From JAJYRX01 sp041655275 (lineage in GTDB: Bacteria > Pseudomonadota > Gammaproteobacteria > Burkholderiales > Burkholderiaceae_B), in the NCBI GenBank assembly GCA_041655275.1, contig JBBAFU010000003.1:1-64000 (forward strand): a DNA stretch of 64,000 bases, in the 5' to 3' direction. Position numbers and translations under genes: made by a program. How positions within the stretch are numbered: the stretch's first letter is position 1; each line of letters starts with the position of its first letter. This document shows, piece by piece, positions 33,185-42,446 of the stretch. Under the pieces are notes generated by a model. That model was not told where the DNA came from. It ran no database searches and worked only from the letters and a program-made list of their open reading frames with translations.

Positions 33185-34237
33185 ATGGCTCGGCCCGGCC
33201 TGCGCGTCGTCGTGCTCGGTGCCGGTGCCTGGGGCACGGCACTGGCGGCACTGGCGGCGCGCCAATGCCCCACCCTGCTGTGGGGGCGCAACGAAGCGCA
33301 GATGCGTGCCATGCGCAAAGAGGGCATGAACGCACGCCACCTGCCCGGCATTGCGCTGCCGCCCGGGCTGCAGACCAGCGCCAGCCTGTCCGACGCGCTG
33401 GACTTTGCGCGCACGGATGAGGGCCATGCCGGCCTCTTCATCCTAGGCGTGCCCGTCGCGGGCCTGGACAATATCTGTACGCTGCTTGCCGCCCGGCTTG
33501 CCCCCGGGCAGGCCGACGCGCTCAGTCTGGTCTGGACCTGCAAGGGGCTGGAGCAGGACCGTGCACGCCTGCCGCACGCCATCGTGCAATCACGGCTTTC
33601 CGCCCTGCAGCATGCCGGCCTGGGGCTGGGTGTGCTCTCGGGCCCTTCCTTCGCCCATGAAGTGGCACGCGGCCTGCCGGTAGCGCTCACCATTGCCACG
33701 CAACAGCCGGCCACGGCACAGCGCGCCATCCAGGCCCTCCACGGCGAACCGGCGCGCATCTACACCAGCACCGACATCGTCGGCGTCGAAGTCGGCGGCG
33801 CACTCAAGAACATCATGGCCATCGCCTGCGGCATCTCCGACGGCCTGGGTCTGGGTGAAAACGCCCGTGCCGCGCTCATCACCCGGGGCCTGGCGGAAAT
33901 CCAGCGCCTGGGCCGGCACCTGGGCGGCGAGACCGCCACCTTCTATGGCCTGACGGGCATGGGGGATCTGGTGCTTACCGCAACCGGAGATTCATCGCGC
34001 AACCGTCAGGTAGGCCTGGCCGTGGCCGCCGGCAAGACGCTGAACACCATCCTGGCCAGCGGCATGACCGCCGAAGGCGTGCGTTGCGTGCGCGCCGTCC
34101 TGCAGCTGAGCGAGGCGCAGGGGCTGGACATGCCCATCACTCGCGCGGTACACCGTATTCTCTTCGAAGCAGTGCCGCCACGCCGCGCCGTGGCCGAGCT
34201 GCTGTCGCGCGACGCCATTCCGGAAACAGGCGGCTAG
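33185..34237 (+). CDS. gpsA: Glycerol-3-phosphate dehydrogenase [NAD(P)+]
   Basis: Makes sn-glycerol 3-phosphate for phospholipids. It has 350 residues with the Rossmann motif LGAGAWGTALA, LSGPSFAHEVARGLP, and the catalytic-lysine segment GGALKNIMAIACGISDGLG. GLTGMGDLVLTATGD is also present. It is the last gene of the unit. Its stop lies one base from the convergent trmL stop. Confidence 0.95.
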   Translation: MARPGLRVVVLGAGAWGTALAALAARQCPTLLWGRNEAQMRAMRKEGMNARHLPGIALPPGLQTSASLSDALDFARTDEGHAGLFILGVPVAGLDNICTLLAARLAPGQADALSLVWTCKGLEQDRARLPHAIVQSRLSALQHAGLGLGVLSGPSFAHEVARGLPVALTIATQQPATAQRAIQALHGEPARIYTSTDIVGVEVGGALKNIMAIACGISDGLGLGENARAALITRGLAEIQRLGRHLGGETATFYGLTGMGDLVLTATGDSSRNRQVGLAVAAGKTLNTILASGMTAEGVRCVRAVLQLSEAQGLDMPITRAVHRILFEAVPPRRAVAELLSRDAIPETGG

Positions 34238-34238
34238 C

Positions 34239-34709
34239 CTAGACACTTCCCGCATAGCCGCACTGGCGCCAGGCCTCGAACACCGTCACCGCCACCGCAT
34301 TCGACAGGTTCAGGCTGCGCTGATCGGGGCGCATGGGCAGGCGCAGCTGCCGATCGGACGCAAACAGGGCCAGCTGGTCGGCCGCCAGGCCGGCCGTTTC
34401 GCGCCCGAAGACAAAAACATCCCCTGCCTGGAACCGCGCCGTCGCGAAACGGCCCCGGCCGCGCGTGCTGAGTGCAAAGCAGCGTGTCATGGGCGCGCCT
34501 GTTGCCTGCAATGCCAGCGGCAGGGAATCATGCACCTGCATGCGTGCGGTCTCGTGATAATCCAGCCCGGCGCGACGCATGCGCGCATCGTCGAGCACGA
34601 AGCCCAGGGGGCGCACCAGATGCAGGCCGACGCCGGTATTGGCGGCCAGGCGGATGACATTGCCCGTATTGGGTGCGATTTCAGGATTGACCAGAATAAT
34701 GTGAAACAT
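34239..34709 (-). CDS. trmL: tRNA (cytidine(34)-2'-O)-methyltransferase TrmL
   Basis: SPOUT-class enzyme that methylates the wobble ribose of tRNA-Leu isoacceptors. It has 156 residues with NPEIAPNTGNVIRLAANTG, FGRETAGL and RSLNLSNAVAVTVFEAWRQ, the knotted SAM site. It lies 12 nt after comF on the same strand. Confidence 0.93.
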   Translation of the reverse strand: MFHIILVNPEIAPNTGNVIRLAANTGVGLHLVRPLGFVLDDARMRRAGLDYHETARMQVHDSLPLALQATGAPMTRCFALSTRGRGRFATARFQAGDVFVFGRETAGLAADQLALFASDRQLRLPMRPDQRSLNLSNAVAVTVFEAWRQCGYAGSV

Positions 34710-34721
34710 GGGCGTTCTTGA

Positions 34722-35471
34722 TCAGGATACGGAAAGAACAGGGGTGCGTGCCACCACCAGGACGTGCACCGAGCGTGCACCGGCCGCCAGCAGCCGGCCC
34801 GCCACGGCATTGACCGTGCCGGCCGTGGTCATCACATCATCGACCACCACCAGACGCAAGCCCGCCACGGAACCGCTGACATGGTACATCCTGGCGGCCG
34901 CCGCCAGACGCGCCCGGCGCCCCAGACTGGCCTGACGCGGCCCTTCGCGTACACGGCGCAGGAGGCCGAGGCGGCAATCGCGCCCCAGACGTCGTGCCAG
35001 ATCACGGGCGATCTCGCCCGCAGGGTTGAAGCCACGACGCGCCAGGGCTGCGCGGCTGGACGGTACGGGCAGCAGTATGGTCTCTTCGGGCATGTCGGGC
35101 CACGCTACCGTCACCGCCTCGGCAAGCAGCCCACCCAGCACGGGCACGAGATGCAGGCGATGGCGTACCTTGAGCTCATGAATGAGCAGATCCTGGGGCG
35201 CCCGGTAATCGAAGGCGGCAATGGCGCGCTCGAAAAGCGGCACAGAAACATCGCACTGTGCACAAGCCCCCGGGCTGGTGCCGGCCAGGCTGCAGCGCGG
35301 GCAGCGCCAGGCCGCAGCCTCGTGATCCTGACGCAACAGAGCGCGGCAATGCACGCACAGCGTGCCGGCGGCACAGGCGAGCCCGCACAGCGGGCACTGG
35401 GCACGCAGGCACTGCCGCCAGTGCCTGAAACACTGGCGTGCCGGTTCGCACAGCCGGGTCAGATACGCCAT
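34722..35471 (-). CDS. comF: ComF family amidophosphoribosyltransferase-like protein
   Basis: About 249 residues. An N-terminal zinc-finger region has paired cysteines (CPLCGLAC, CVHC, CPRC, CAQC), followed by a PRPP-type phosphoribosyltransferase domain ending VVDDVMTTAGTVNAVAGRLLAAGA. ComF proteins take part in DNA uptake in naturally competent bacteria and are found widely outside them. ATG 35471 is preferred over the longer frame to 35510, which lacks homology. dprA also occurs in this window, but competence cannot be inferred from these two genes. Confidence 0.87.
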   Translation of the reverse strand: MAYLTRLCEPARQCFRHWRQCLRAQCPLCGLACAAGTLCVHCRALLRQDHEAAAWRCPRCSLAGTSPGACAQCDVSVPLFERAIAAFDYRAPQDLLIHELKVRHRLHLVPVLGGLLAEAVTVAWPDMPEETILLPVPSSRAALARRGFNPAGEIARDLARRLGRDCRLGLLRRVREGPRQASLGRRARLAAAARMYHVSGSVAGLRLVVVDDVMTTAGTVNAVAGRLLAAGARSVHVLVVARTPVLSVS

Positions 35472-35552
35472 AATGGAGCCTGTCTTGCATTGCCAACAGC
35501 ACATCATCACAACACAGGTCGGTGCCTGCGGGCCAGACCGGTACGGACAAGG

Positions 35553-36455
35553 ATGTCACACCCCCCTTCATTGCGCCTGGATTCCGGGCACGTCAACCTG
35601 CAGTTCGCACGTCGCAATCCGCTGGACGCCGCCCAGTTCCTGTACGGGGAAGTCGCCCAGCGCATGCTGCAGCGTCTCAGCTATGTCCGCATCGCACCGC
35701 ATCAGGTCCTGGATGCCGGCTGCGGTGCAGCGCACGCCCTCGAACCCCTGCGCGCCCAATACCCCAATCTGGATTATCACGGCCTGGATGCCTGCGGTCC
35801 CCTGCTGGATACGGCACGCCGGCGCTACATGACACGGCCCGGCTTCTGGCAGCGCCTGCGCAACCGGCCGACGGCGCCCATCCACTTCATCGAAGCCGAC
35901 ATGGCCGACACCGGCCTGCCCGATGAAAGCATGGATCTTGTCTGGTCCAACATGGCCCTGCACTGGCATCCCCGGCCGCACGATGTCATCGGCGAGTGGC
36001 GTCGCATCGTGCGCTCCGAAGCGCTGGTCATGTTCTCGGCCCTGGGACCGGGCTCCCTCGTCGAGCTGCGCGAGGCGCTGGCGCAGGCCGGTCTGCAGAC
36101 GGCCACGCCCACTTTTGTCGACATGCATGATTTCGGCGATCTGCTGATGCAGAAAGGCTTTGTGGATCCCGTGATGGATCAGGAAACCCTCACGCTGACC
36201 TATCACAGCGGCCGCCGGCTGCTTGAGGACGTGCACCTGCTGGGCGGCAACCCCGCCATGGACCGGCGCGCCGGCCTGTGCGGGCGCGCCTGGCATGAAC
36301 GCCTGATCGCCAGTCTCGAAAAGCAGCGCCATCAGGACGGCACCATACACCTGAGTATCGAAGTGGCCTACGGCCATGCCTGGCGGGGCCGCATTCGCCG
36401 GGGCGGCACAATGGAAGAGCGCACCGGGGCGCGCATACGACCGCGCGAAATCTAG
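35553..36455 (+). CDS. bioC: Malonyl-ACP O-methyltransferase (BioC-like)
   Basis: SAM-dependent methyltransferase of 300 residues that primes biotin synthesis by methylating malonyl-ACP. Motif I is VLDAGCGAAHALEPL near residue 50, and the BioC-type DLVWSNMALHWHPRPHDVIGEWRRIVR follows. MFSALGPGSLVELREALAQAG and FVDMHDFGDLLMQKGFVDPVMD are characteristic. The start is ATG 35553, directly behind AAGG. Other methyltransferases are possible, but the WSNMALHW stretch is strongly BioC-like. It is convergent with the NtrX-like gene by four bases. Confidence 0.83.
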   Translation: MSHPPSLRLDSGHVNLQFARRNPLDAAQFLYGEVAQRMLQRLSYVRIAPHQVLDAGCGAAHALEPLRAQYPNLDYHGLDACGPLLDTARRRYMTRPGFWQRLRNRPTAPIHFIEADMADTGLPDESMDLVWSNMALHWHPRPHDVIGEWRRIVRSEALVMFSALGPGSLVELREALAQAGLQTATPTFVDMHDFGDLLMQKGFVDPVMDQETLTLTYHSGRRLLEDVHLLGGNPAMDRRAGLCGRAWHERLIASLEKQRHQDGTIHLSIEVAYGHAWRGRIRRGGTMEERTGARIRPREI

Positions 36456-37150
36456 CGGTTGCGCGCACGGCGACCCGTATCGATGCCCAGCTGCTTGAGC
36501 TTGCGATACAGGTGGGTGCGCTCCAGTCCCGTACGCTCGGACACCCGCGTCATGCTGTGATTCTCGCGCACCAGATGGTATTCAAAATACACGCGCTCGA
36601 AAGCATCGCGTGCATCACGCAGGGGCTGATCCAGCGAAATGCTTCCCGCCATGGACGGATCAGGCTCGGGGTGTGCGCACACTGTCGTGGCCACGCTGGG
36701 CGCTGCCGGCGCCTCGCTGGTGCGCGGCGTGGGTACTGCCGCCACCCCGCCTTCACGGGCTGCGGCCAGCATGCCCGGAGAAACCACCGGACGCGCCAGA
36801 CCTGCAGCCACCGTCTTGAGCAGACGCTGCAGCGTGATGGGTTTCTCGAGGAAGTCCACCGCACCCATACGCGTTGCCTCGACGGCGGTATCAACCGTGG
36901 CATGTCCGCTCATCATGATGACGGGCATATCGAGCAAGCCCTGCGTGCTCCACTCCTGCAGCAGGCTGACACCGTCGGTATCCGGCATCCAGATGTCCAG
37001 CAAGACCAGATCGGGGCGGGCCCTCAGACGGGCCGCACGCGCCTGGGCGGCGTTTTCCGCCTGCTCCACCGTATGCCCTTCGTCGTACAGAATTTCCGAC
37101 AGAAGTTCGCGTATGCCTATTTCGTCATCAACAACCAGGATTCTGGCCAT
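36452..37150 (-). CDS. NtrX-type response regulator lacking the AAA+ domain
   Basis: 232 residues. The receiver (1-120) has DDE at 8-10, the phosphoacceptor Asp in LVLLDIWMPDTDG, MMSGHATVDTAVEA and the conserved Lys in FLEKPITLQ. A low-complexity Pro/Ala linker (about 125-170) leads to a Fis-type helix-turn-helix (HLVRENHSMTRVSERTGLERTHLYRKLKQLGI). NtrX of other bacteria carries a sigma-54 AAA+ module between these parts; here it is missing. ATG 37150 lies six bases after GAGG. It is the partner of NtrY, ten bases upstream. Confidence 0.85.
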   Translation of the reverse strand: MARILVVDDEIGIRELLSEILYDEGHTVEQAENAAQARAARLRARPDLVLLDIWMPDTDGVSLLQEWSTQGLLDMPVIMMSGHATVDTAVEATRMGAVDFLEKPITLQRLLKTVAAGLARPVVSPGMLAAAREGGVAAVPTPRTSEAPAAPSVATTVCAHPEPDPSMAGSISLDQPLRDARDAFERVYFEYHLVRENHSMTRVSERTGLERTHLYRKLKQLGIDTGRRARNR

Positions 37151-37160
37151 ATCGCCTCGC

Positions 37161-39551
37161 TTATGTTTCCAGCCTACCCGTTTCCGGCCCGCCTTCCCCG
37201 GCCGGGTCGGGATCTGCGGCATCCGCCAGACGCGTCAGCAGGATGGAAACCCTGGCTCCCGCATCACGCCGATTGGCCACGTCAATGCGGCCGTCATGCT
37301 CCTCTATGATCTTCTTTACTATAGCAAGCCCAAGGCCCGTCCCCGCAGGCTTGGTGGTGACATAGGGCTCAAACACCCGTGCCAGCACCTGGGGAGAGAA
37401 TCCCGGTCCATTATCCGATACCGTCAAACGGACGGCAAGCGGACGCTCGCCATTGCCATTGCTGCCGGCCGACGCCAGCCGGGTGCTCACGCACACGGCG
37501 GCCCGCGTCTCATCCGCCTGCTGGCCTGCAGCATCACAGGCGTTGACGACCAGATTGTGAATGACCTGGCGCAGCTGGGTCGGATCACCGCGGATCAGGG
37601 GTATGTCAGGATCCAGATCCACTTCCAGATCAAACTCGCGGCCATGCTCGTGCAGCATGCCGTCGACGGGGTCCCAGCCGTAGAGCGACAGGACGTCGGC
37701 CACCAGCGCATTCATGTCCACCGCCTGCATCTGCGCCGGTGGCGTACGCGCATATTCGCGGAAGTCATCCACCATGCTCTTGAGCGAAGCCACCTGATTG
37801 ACGATGGTATTGGTGGAGCGCAACAACATGGCGGCATCATCCTCATCGAGCCGGTCGACCAGCTTCATGGCCAGGCGTTCGGCCGACAGCTGTATGGGTG
37901 TGAGCGGATTCTTGATCTCGTGGGCGAGACGCCGCGCAACCTCGCCCCAGGCCACCGCCCGGTTCGCTGAAATCACTTCGCTGATGTCATCAAAAACGAC
38001 GAGATAACCAGTGCCGCGCTCATCAACCTGCAGATGGGTGCCGCGGGCCAGCAGGGTGAGGTGGTGCCCCCGCTCTCCCTGGGCGGGTCCATCGCCGATA
38101 TCCAGCTCGAACTGCTGCTGCCAGTAGGGGCGCTCCGAGCCCACGGCCTCATGTTCGGCAAACGCGTCCCGTATGCGCTGTGCCAGCGGCAGCGCGCCTT
38201 CCACCATCTCCAGCGGCCGCCCCTTCACCTGGCGCAGGTCAAGCTGGAGAATGGACTGTGCGCCCTCGTTGAACATGTTCACACGAAAGCCTTCATCAAA
38301 GACGAGCACACCGGAAGACAGATGGCTGAGCACCGACTCCAGGTAGACATTGGAACGCTCGAGCTGGCGGCGATTGCTCTCCACCATACGCCTTGCCTCA
38401 TCGAGCTGGCGCGTCATGGCGTTGAAGGAGCGCGTCAGCTGACGGATCTCGTCATCATCGGGAGACTCCGGCAGGGGCCGGTAATCCCCCACGCCGACAG
38501 CCTGGGTTCCGGCCGCCAGCCGAAGCAGGGGACGAACCAGGCGACGCGAGACCGACAGGGCCGCCAGAATCGCTGCAAACACCGCCAGAATCAGCGCCAG
38601 GGTGAGCGTGATGCCATAGAGCTTGCGCAGGCCCAGGCGCGACAGCGCCAGCTCCTGGTAATCCCGGAACCCCTGCTGCACATGGTTGGCATTGCGCGCC
38701 ACCGCATCGGGAATGGGCTCGATAAGCTGCACCCAGCGGGTGTCGGGCGCCGTGCTGCCCAGGGTGGGCGTCAGGCGTTCGGACGGCGTGATCGGCCGAA
38801 CGACGCGCAGACGCAGACCGGTCAGTGCCTCGTCCTCCGCCAGGGCGTCGATCTCCTCCGCTTCAGCGGCGGCGTAGGCATGCGAGACGCGCAGCTGGTT
38901 CATAACGGCCTGGGGCGGCGGGTCGGGAAGCAGATGGGCGAACTCGGCCGACGAAAATGCAATCATGCGGCCATTGCTGGTGAAGACCATGGCTTCGGCA
39001 ACCGCTGTCGCCTCGCGCAGCTGTGTCAGCAGCAGCGGCATCTCCAGATCGCTCGCCTGACCCAGTTGCAAGGCAAACTCGTGCGCCCGGGAACTGAGAT
39101 CGGCCAGCTGCGAGTCCAGCGCCGTGCGCCCCAGGTTCAGCCCGGCCTCGAGCGCGCTGTCCACGCGTACGTTGAACCAGGATTCGATGGAGCGCGACAT
39201 GAACTGCACCGACAGGATATAGATCAGTGCACCCGGCAGGATGCCGATGAGCGTGAAGAAGAGCGCGAAACGCGCCGTCAGACGCGCGCCGAACTGTCGC
39301 CGCCGCACCTGGCGCGCCAGACGCCATGACACCGCCGTCACCCAGAAAAGCAGGGCGACGGCCAGAATGCCGTTGAGCACCAGCAGAACATCGTACTGAC
39401 GCGCATAGCGTGACGCATTGCCCGTGGACCAGACCAGCATGGCAAGCAGGGCCAGGGCACTGCCGGCGACGATCAGCAGCACAATGCGGGATGCCCAGCG
39501 CGTCAGGGCCGGGAGTCGTCTTCGGAGATCGAAAAAGAGAAATCTTTCCAT
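37161..39551 (-). CDS. ntrY: Nitrogen-regulation sensor histidine kinase NtrY
   Basis: Membrane sensor kinase of 796 residues. It has about four membrane segments (roughly 20-45, 55-75, 92-115 and 310-335), with a periplasmic sensor between the last two. A HAMP domain, a PAS domain (SVLSHLSSGVLVFDEGFRV) and a kinase core follow. The phosphorylated histidine lies in RLAHEIKNPLTPIQLS. N and G boxes are HNLVVNACDAAG, DNGPGFSP and GTGLGLAIVKKI. The start overlaps the 3' end of the DUF4390 gene by 49 nt. It is coupled to the short NtrX. The stimulus is unknown; in relatives it concerns nitrogen or redox state. Confidence 0.93.
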   Translation of the reverse strand: MERFLFFDLRRRLPALTRWASRIVLLIVAGSALALLAMLVWSTGNASRYARQYDVLLVLNGILAVALLFWVTAVSWRLARQVRRRQFGARLTARFALFFTLIGILPGALIYILSVQFMSRSIESWFNVRVDSALEAGLNLGRTALDSQLADLSSRAHEFALQLGQASDLEMPLLLTQLREATAVAEAMVFTSNGRMIAFSSAEFAHLLPDPPPQAVMNQLRVSHAYAAAEAEEIDALAEDEALTGLRLRVVRPITPSERLTPTLGSTAPDTRWVQLIEPIPDAVARNANHVQQGFRDYQELALSRLGLRKLYGITLTLALILAVFAAILAALSVSRRLVRPLLRLAAGTQAVGVGDYRPLPESPDDDEIRQLTRSFNAMTRQLDEARRMVESNRRQLERSNVYLESVLSHLSSGVLVFDEGFRVNMFNEGAQSILQLDLRQVKGRPLEMVEGALPLAQRIRDAFAEHEAVGSERPYWQQQFELDIGDGPAQGERGHHLTLLARGTHLQVDERGTGYLVVFDDISEVISANRAVAWGEVARRLAHEIKNPLTPIQLSAERLAMKLVDRLDEDDAAMLLRSTNTIVNQVASLKSMVDDFREYARTPPAQMQAVDMNALVADVLSLYGWDPVDGMLHEHGREFDLEVDLDPDIPLIRGDPTQLRQVIHNLVVNACDAAGQQADETRAAVCVSTRLASAGSNGNGERPLAVRLTVSDNGPGFSPQVLARVFEPYVTTKPAGTGLGLAIVKKIIEEHDGRIDVANRRDAGARVSILLTRLADAADPDPAGEGGPETGRLET

Positions 39552-40111
39552 GGCGTTGCCAATGACCAGGCGCTGCTGTTGAGAGCGTCGATCTGAAACG
39601 GGCGGGCGAGCCGCGAGGTATCCAGGCGTATTCGCACCCGGCCCCGATAGTCCACACTGTCTTCAAGAGCCGCTGCCTCGGCCAGGGCCCAGGAACGGAT
39701 ATGACGCACATGGGCCATGGCGTCATCGAACGAGGCCTCGTTGAGCCAGAGATCGCCGCTGCTCACACGCCACTGGCGCGTGAGTGCGTTGTACACGATG
39801 CGCCAGCCCATCTGCGCCTGCAGGACGGGTTTGTCGAACCACCACCAGCGCCGGCGCACGATATCGACATCGGCGGCAAAATACAGTGGCACGCCTTTCT
39901 GCGCAATGTCGCGCAGATCACCTGCGACATCGAGCTCGGCATCCACATCCAGATAGAGCTGCCCGGCGCGCACCACGGGTGCGACCATGACCACGCTGTC
40001 CTGTCCGGCACCGGAACGTGCCGTGACCGGCCCCGCCAACCCGAGCATCAGAGCCAGCAAAGACAGCCTGAAAAACCACCGCAGCCCGCGCGTCCACTCA
40101 ATCCGTGTCAC
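39503..40111 (-). CDS. DUF4390 domain protein, probably exported
   Basis: 202 residues with an N-terminal signal (FRLSLLALMLGLAGPVTARS). The body matches the DUF4390 type found between rsmB and ntrY in betaproteobacteria: FDKPVLQAQMGWRIVYNALTR, SFDDAMAHVRHIRSW, LDTSRLARPFQIDALNSS. Its function is unknown. The likely start is GTG 40111, which overlaps the rsmB end by 14 bases. The final 49 nt overlap ntrY. It may be a periplasmic partner of NtrY, judged only by conserved position. Confidence 0.72.
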   Translation of the reverse strand: MTRIEWTRGLRWFFRLSLLALMLGLAGPVTARSGAGQDSVVMVAPVVRAGQLYLDVDAELDVAGDLRDIAQKGVPLYFAADVDIVRRRWWWFDKPVLQAQMGWRIVYNALTRQWRVSSGDLWLNEASFDDAMAHVRHIRSWALAEAAALEDSVDYRGRVRIRLDTSRLARPFQIDALNSSAWSLATPWKDFSFSISEDDSRP

Positions 40112-41480
40112 GATTGGCCTGTCCGGTCCTGACAAATAAGGCATAGAAGAAACCATCGCCGACCACTTCGTCGTCCGATGTCTGCAAGGGTAACATCTGG
40201 CCCGGTGCGGGCAAGCGCTGCGCGTCCGCATGACGGCGCACAAAAGCCGTCGCCTGGTGCTCACCCTCTTCAGGAAACACGGAACATGTCGCCAGCAGCA
40301 GATGGCCGCCCGGGCGCAGGGTGGACCAGGTGCTGTCCAGTATTTCAGCCTGCAATGCCGCGGTGCGCGCGATGTCGTCCGGGCGGCGCAGCCAGCGGAT
40401 ATCGGGGTGACGCCGCACCACACCCGAACCGGTACAGGGCACGTCGGCCAGAATGGCGTCGAAGGAGCGGCCGTCCCACCAGGATGGCACATCGCGGGCA
40501 TCCGCACAGCGCAGGTGCACCGCCGGCCCGTCCAGGCCCAGGCGGGTCAGATTCTCTTCAATACGCGCCAGCCGGGCGGCGTCGGAATCCAGCGCGAGCA
40601 GCGCGATGTCTGCTGTCTCCAGCAGATGTGCGGTCTTGCCACCGGGCGCGGCACAGGCATCCAGTACACGCATGCCATCGCGCAGGGGCAGCAGTGCAGC
40701 CGCGCACTGGGCGGCGCTGTCCTGCACCGACCACAGACCCTCGGCAAAGCCGGGCAGTTCATGCACTGCGCGCGGCTGATCGACGACGACGGCCTGCCCC
40801 TGCAGCGGTCTTGCCGCAACGCCGGCCTGCGCGAAGGCCTGCAGCACCTGCGCCACGCCGGCGCGCCGCCGGTTGACACGCAGCACCATGGGAGGCGGCC
40901 GGTTGCCGGCGGCCAGGATCCGCCCGGCCGTGTCCGGATAGGCCGAGAACAGCGCATCTATCCACCACTGCGGATAATTCCAGACCGCCACCGGATCGCG
41001 GGCAAGCTGTTCGCGCAGGGTGTCGCGCCGGCGCACATAGTTTCTGAGGATGGCGTTGACCAGGCCCCGGAAGGCGACGAGCTGGCCCCGGGTTGCCTGA
41101 ACACATTCATTGACGATGGTGTGCACAGCGTAGATGGGTTCACCGCGGGGTTGACCGCGGCGCTGGGCGGCTTGTGCAGATGGCGGCTCGTCCGCCTGCG
41201 CCAGCGCAGTCTCGAGCAGGCTGATGCCGACCAGCAGCAGCGCTTCGAGCCGCGGATGCGGCAGCGTGCGTCGCGCGAGCAGGGCGCAGGCTCCCCTGGC
41301 AAAGCCGAGCTTGCGCATGACATGCGCGCTGATGGCCTGTGCCGATGGACGCTGTGCCCGCGGCAGATCCGCCAGACATGCGGTCAGCGATTGCCCTGCC
41401 AGCACTGCCTGTACGCAGCGGGCGCTGGCACGCACGCTGTCAGCCAATCGGGGAGACCGCGGCTGATCAGTGCCCGGCAT
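40098..41480 (-). CDS. rsmB: 16S rRNA (cytosine(967)-C5)-methyltransferase
   Basis: 460 residues. An N-terminal NusB-like RNA-binding domain (about 10-160) precedes the SAM domain with VLDACAAPGGKTAHLLE. The two catalytic cysteines sit in ADVPCTGSGVVRRHPDI and LLATCSVFPEEGE. ATG 41480 is chosen, since earlier codons run antisense-like inside fmt. It overlaps fmt by 14 nt and the DUF4390 gene by 14 nt. Confidence 0.93.
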   Translation of the reverse strand: MPGTDQPRSPRLADSVRASARCVQAVLAGQSLTACLADLPRAQRPSAQAISAHVMRKLGFARGACALLARRTLPHPRLEALLLVGISLLETALAQADEPPSAQAAQRRGQPRGEPIYAVHTIVNECVQATRGQLVAFRGLVNAILRNYVRRRDTLREQLARDPVAVWNYPQWWIDALFSAYPDTAGRILAAGNRPPPMVLRVNRRRAGVAQVLQAFAQAGVAARPLQGQAVVVDQPRAVHELPGFAEGLWSVQDSAAQCAAALLPLRDGMRVLDACAAPGGKTAHLLETADIALLALDSDAARLARIEENLTRLGLDGPAVHLRCADARDVPSWWDGRSFDAILADVPCTGSGVVRRHPDIRWLRRPDDIARTAALQAEILDSTWSTLRPGGHLLLATCSVFPEEGEHQATAFVRRHADAQRLPAPGQMLPLQTSDDEVVGDGFFYALFVRTGQANRDTD

Positions 41481-42420
41481 CGGGGTGCTGCCAGCCACGC
41501 AGGAACACATCGACAGGCTGACGCCGGCCACCGGCGCGCTGCAATTCCAGCACGCGCAGAATCCCGTCGCCCGTGGCCACATCCAGCCCCTCGGGACCCG
41601 CCGCCAGGATATGTCCCGGCGCCGCATCCACCGGCCCGGGAAGCGGGCTCGCACGCCACAGCCGTACCGGCGCCTCAATACCGGGCAGTTGCAGGGTGGC
41701 CACCGGATAGGGCTGGAAGGCGCGGATGCGCCGTTCCAGTTCAATGGCCGGCCGTGAAAGATCGAGCAGGGATTCCGACTTCGCCAGCTTGCGGGCGTAG
41801 GTGGCACCGGTTTCGGGCTGGGGTTCCAGCGGCAGCGGCCCCTGCTGCAGGCGTGCAAGGACATCGACGATGGCGCCGGCGCCCAGCGCCGCCAGATCGT
41901 CATGCAATGTGGCCGCCGTATGATCGGCCCGGATGGGCAGCTCGAAGCGCTGCACCACATCGCCCGTATCCAGACCCTCGTCCATCTGCATGATGCTGAT
42001 GCCGGTGCGCTCATCACCCGCCTCGAGCGCGCGATGAACGGGCGCTGCGCCGCGCCAGCGCGGCAACAGGCTGGCATGGATGTTCAGGCAGCCGTGCGCC
42101 GGCAGCTCCAGCACCCAGCGTGGCAGCAGCAGACCATAGGCCGCCACCACCATCACCTCGGGGCGAGCGGCCTGCAGTGCCGTGCGGGCCGCCTGCGCAT
42201 CTTCCGGGAAGCGGCCGTCCAGGCGCAGGCTGCGCGGCTGGCACACCGGCAGGCCGGCCGCGCGCGCAAGCGCATGCACCGGCCCCGGCTGCAGACGCAT
42301 GCCGCGGCCCGAAGGCCGATCGGGCTGGGTCAGCACCAGGACAATGTCGTGACCGGCATCAAGCAGGGCCTGCAGGGCCACACGTGCGAATTCGGGCGTT
42401 CCGGCGAAGGCTATACGCAT
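41467..42420 (-). CDS. fmt: Methionyl-tRNA formyltransferase
   Basis: Formylates initiator Met-tRNA with 10-formyl-THF. It has 317 residues with MRIAFAGTPEFARVAL, HASLLPRWRGAAPVHRALEAGD and the catalytic QMDEGLDTGDVV. The C-terminal OB domain follows from about residue 210. It follows def by 26 nt, giving the classic def-fmt-rsmB order. Confidence 0.96.
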   Translation of the reverse strand: MRIAFAGTPEFARVALQALLDAGHDIVLVLTQPDRPSGRGMRLQPGPVHALARAAGLPVCQPRSLRLDGRFPEDAQAARTALQAARPEVMVVAAYGLLLPRWVLELPAHGCLNIHASLLPRWRGAAPVHRALEAGDERTGISIMQMDEGLDTGDVVQRFELPIRADHTAATLHDDLAALGAGAIVDVLARLQQGPLPLEPQPETGATYARKLAKSESLLDLSRPAIELERRIRAFQPYPVATLQLPGIEAPVRLWRASPLPGPVDAAPGHILAAGPEGLDVATGDGILRVLELQRAGGRRQPVDVFLRGWQHPDAGH

Positions 42421-42446
42421 GGCAAAGGCTGTGGCGTCACCCGGGA

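Noticed and set aside
40230..41993. 587-residue plus-strand ORF antisense to rsmB and fmt
   Set aside because: Long open frame only because of high GC; the opposite strand carries complete, motif-bearing rsmB and fmt.
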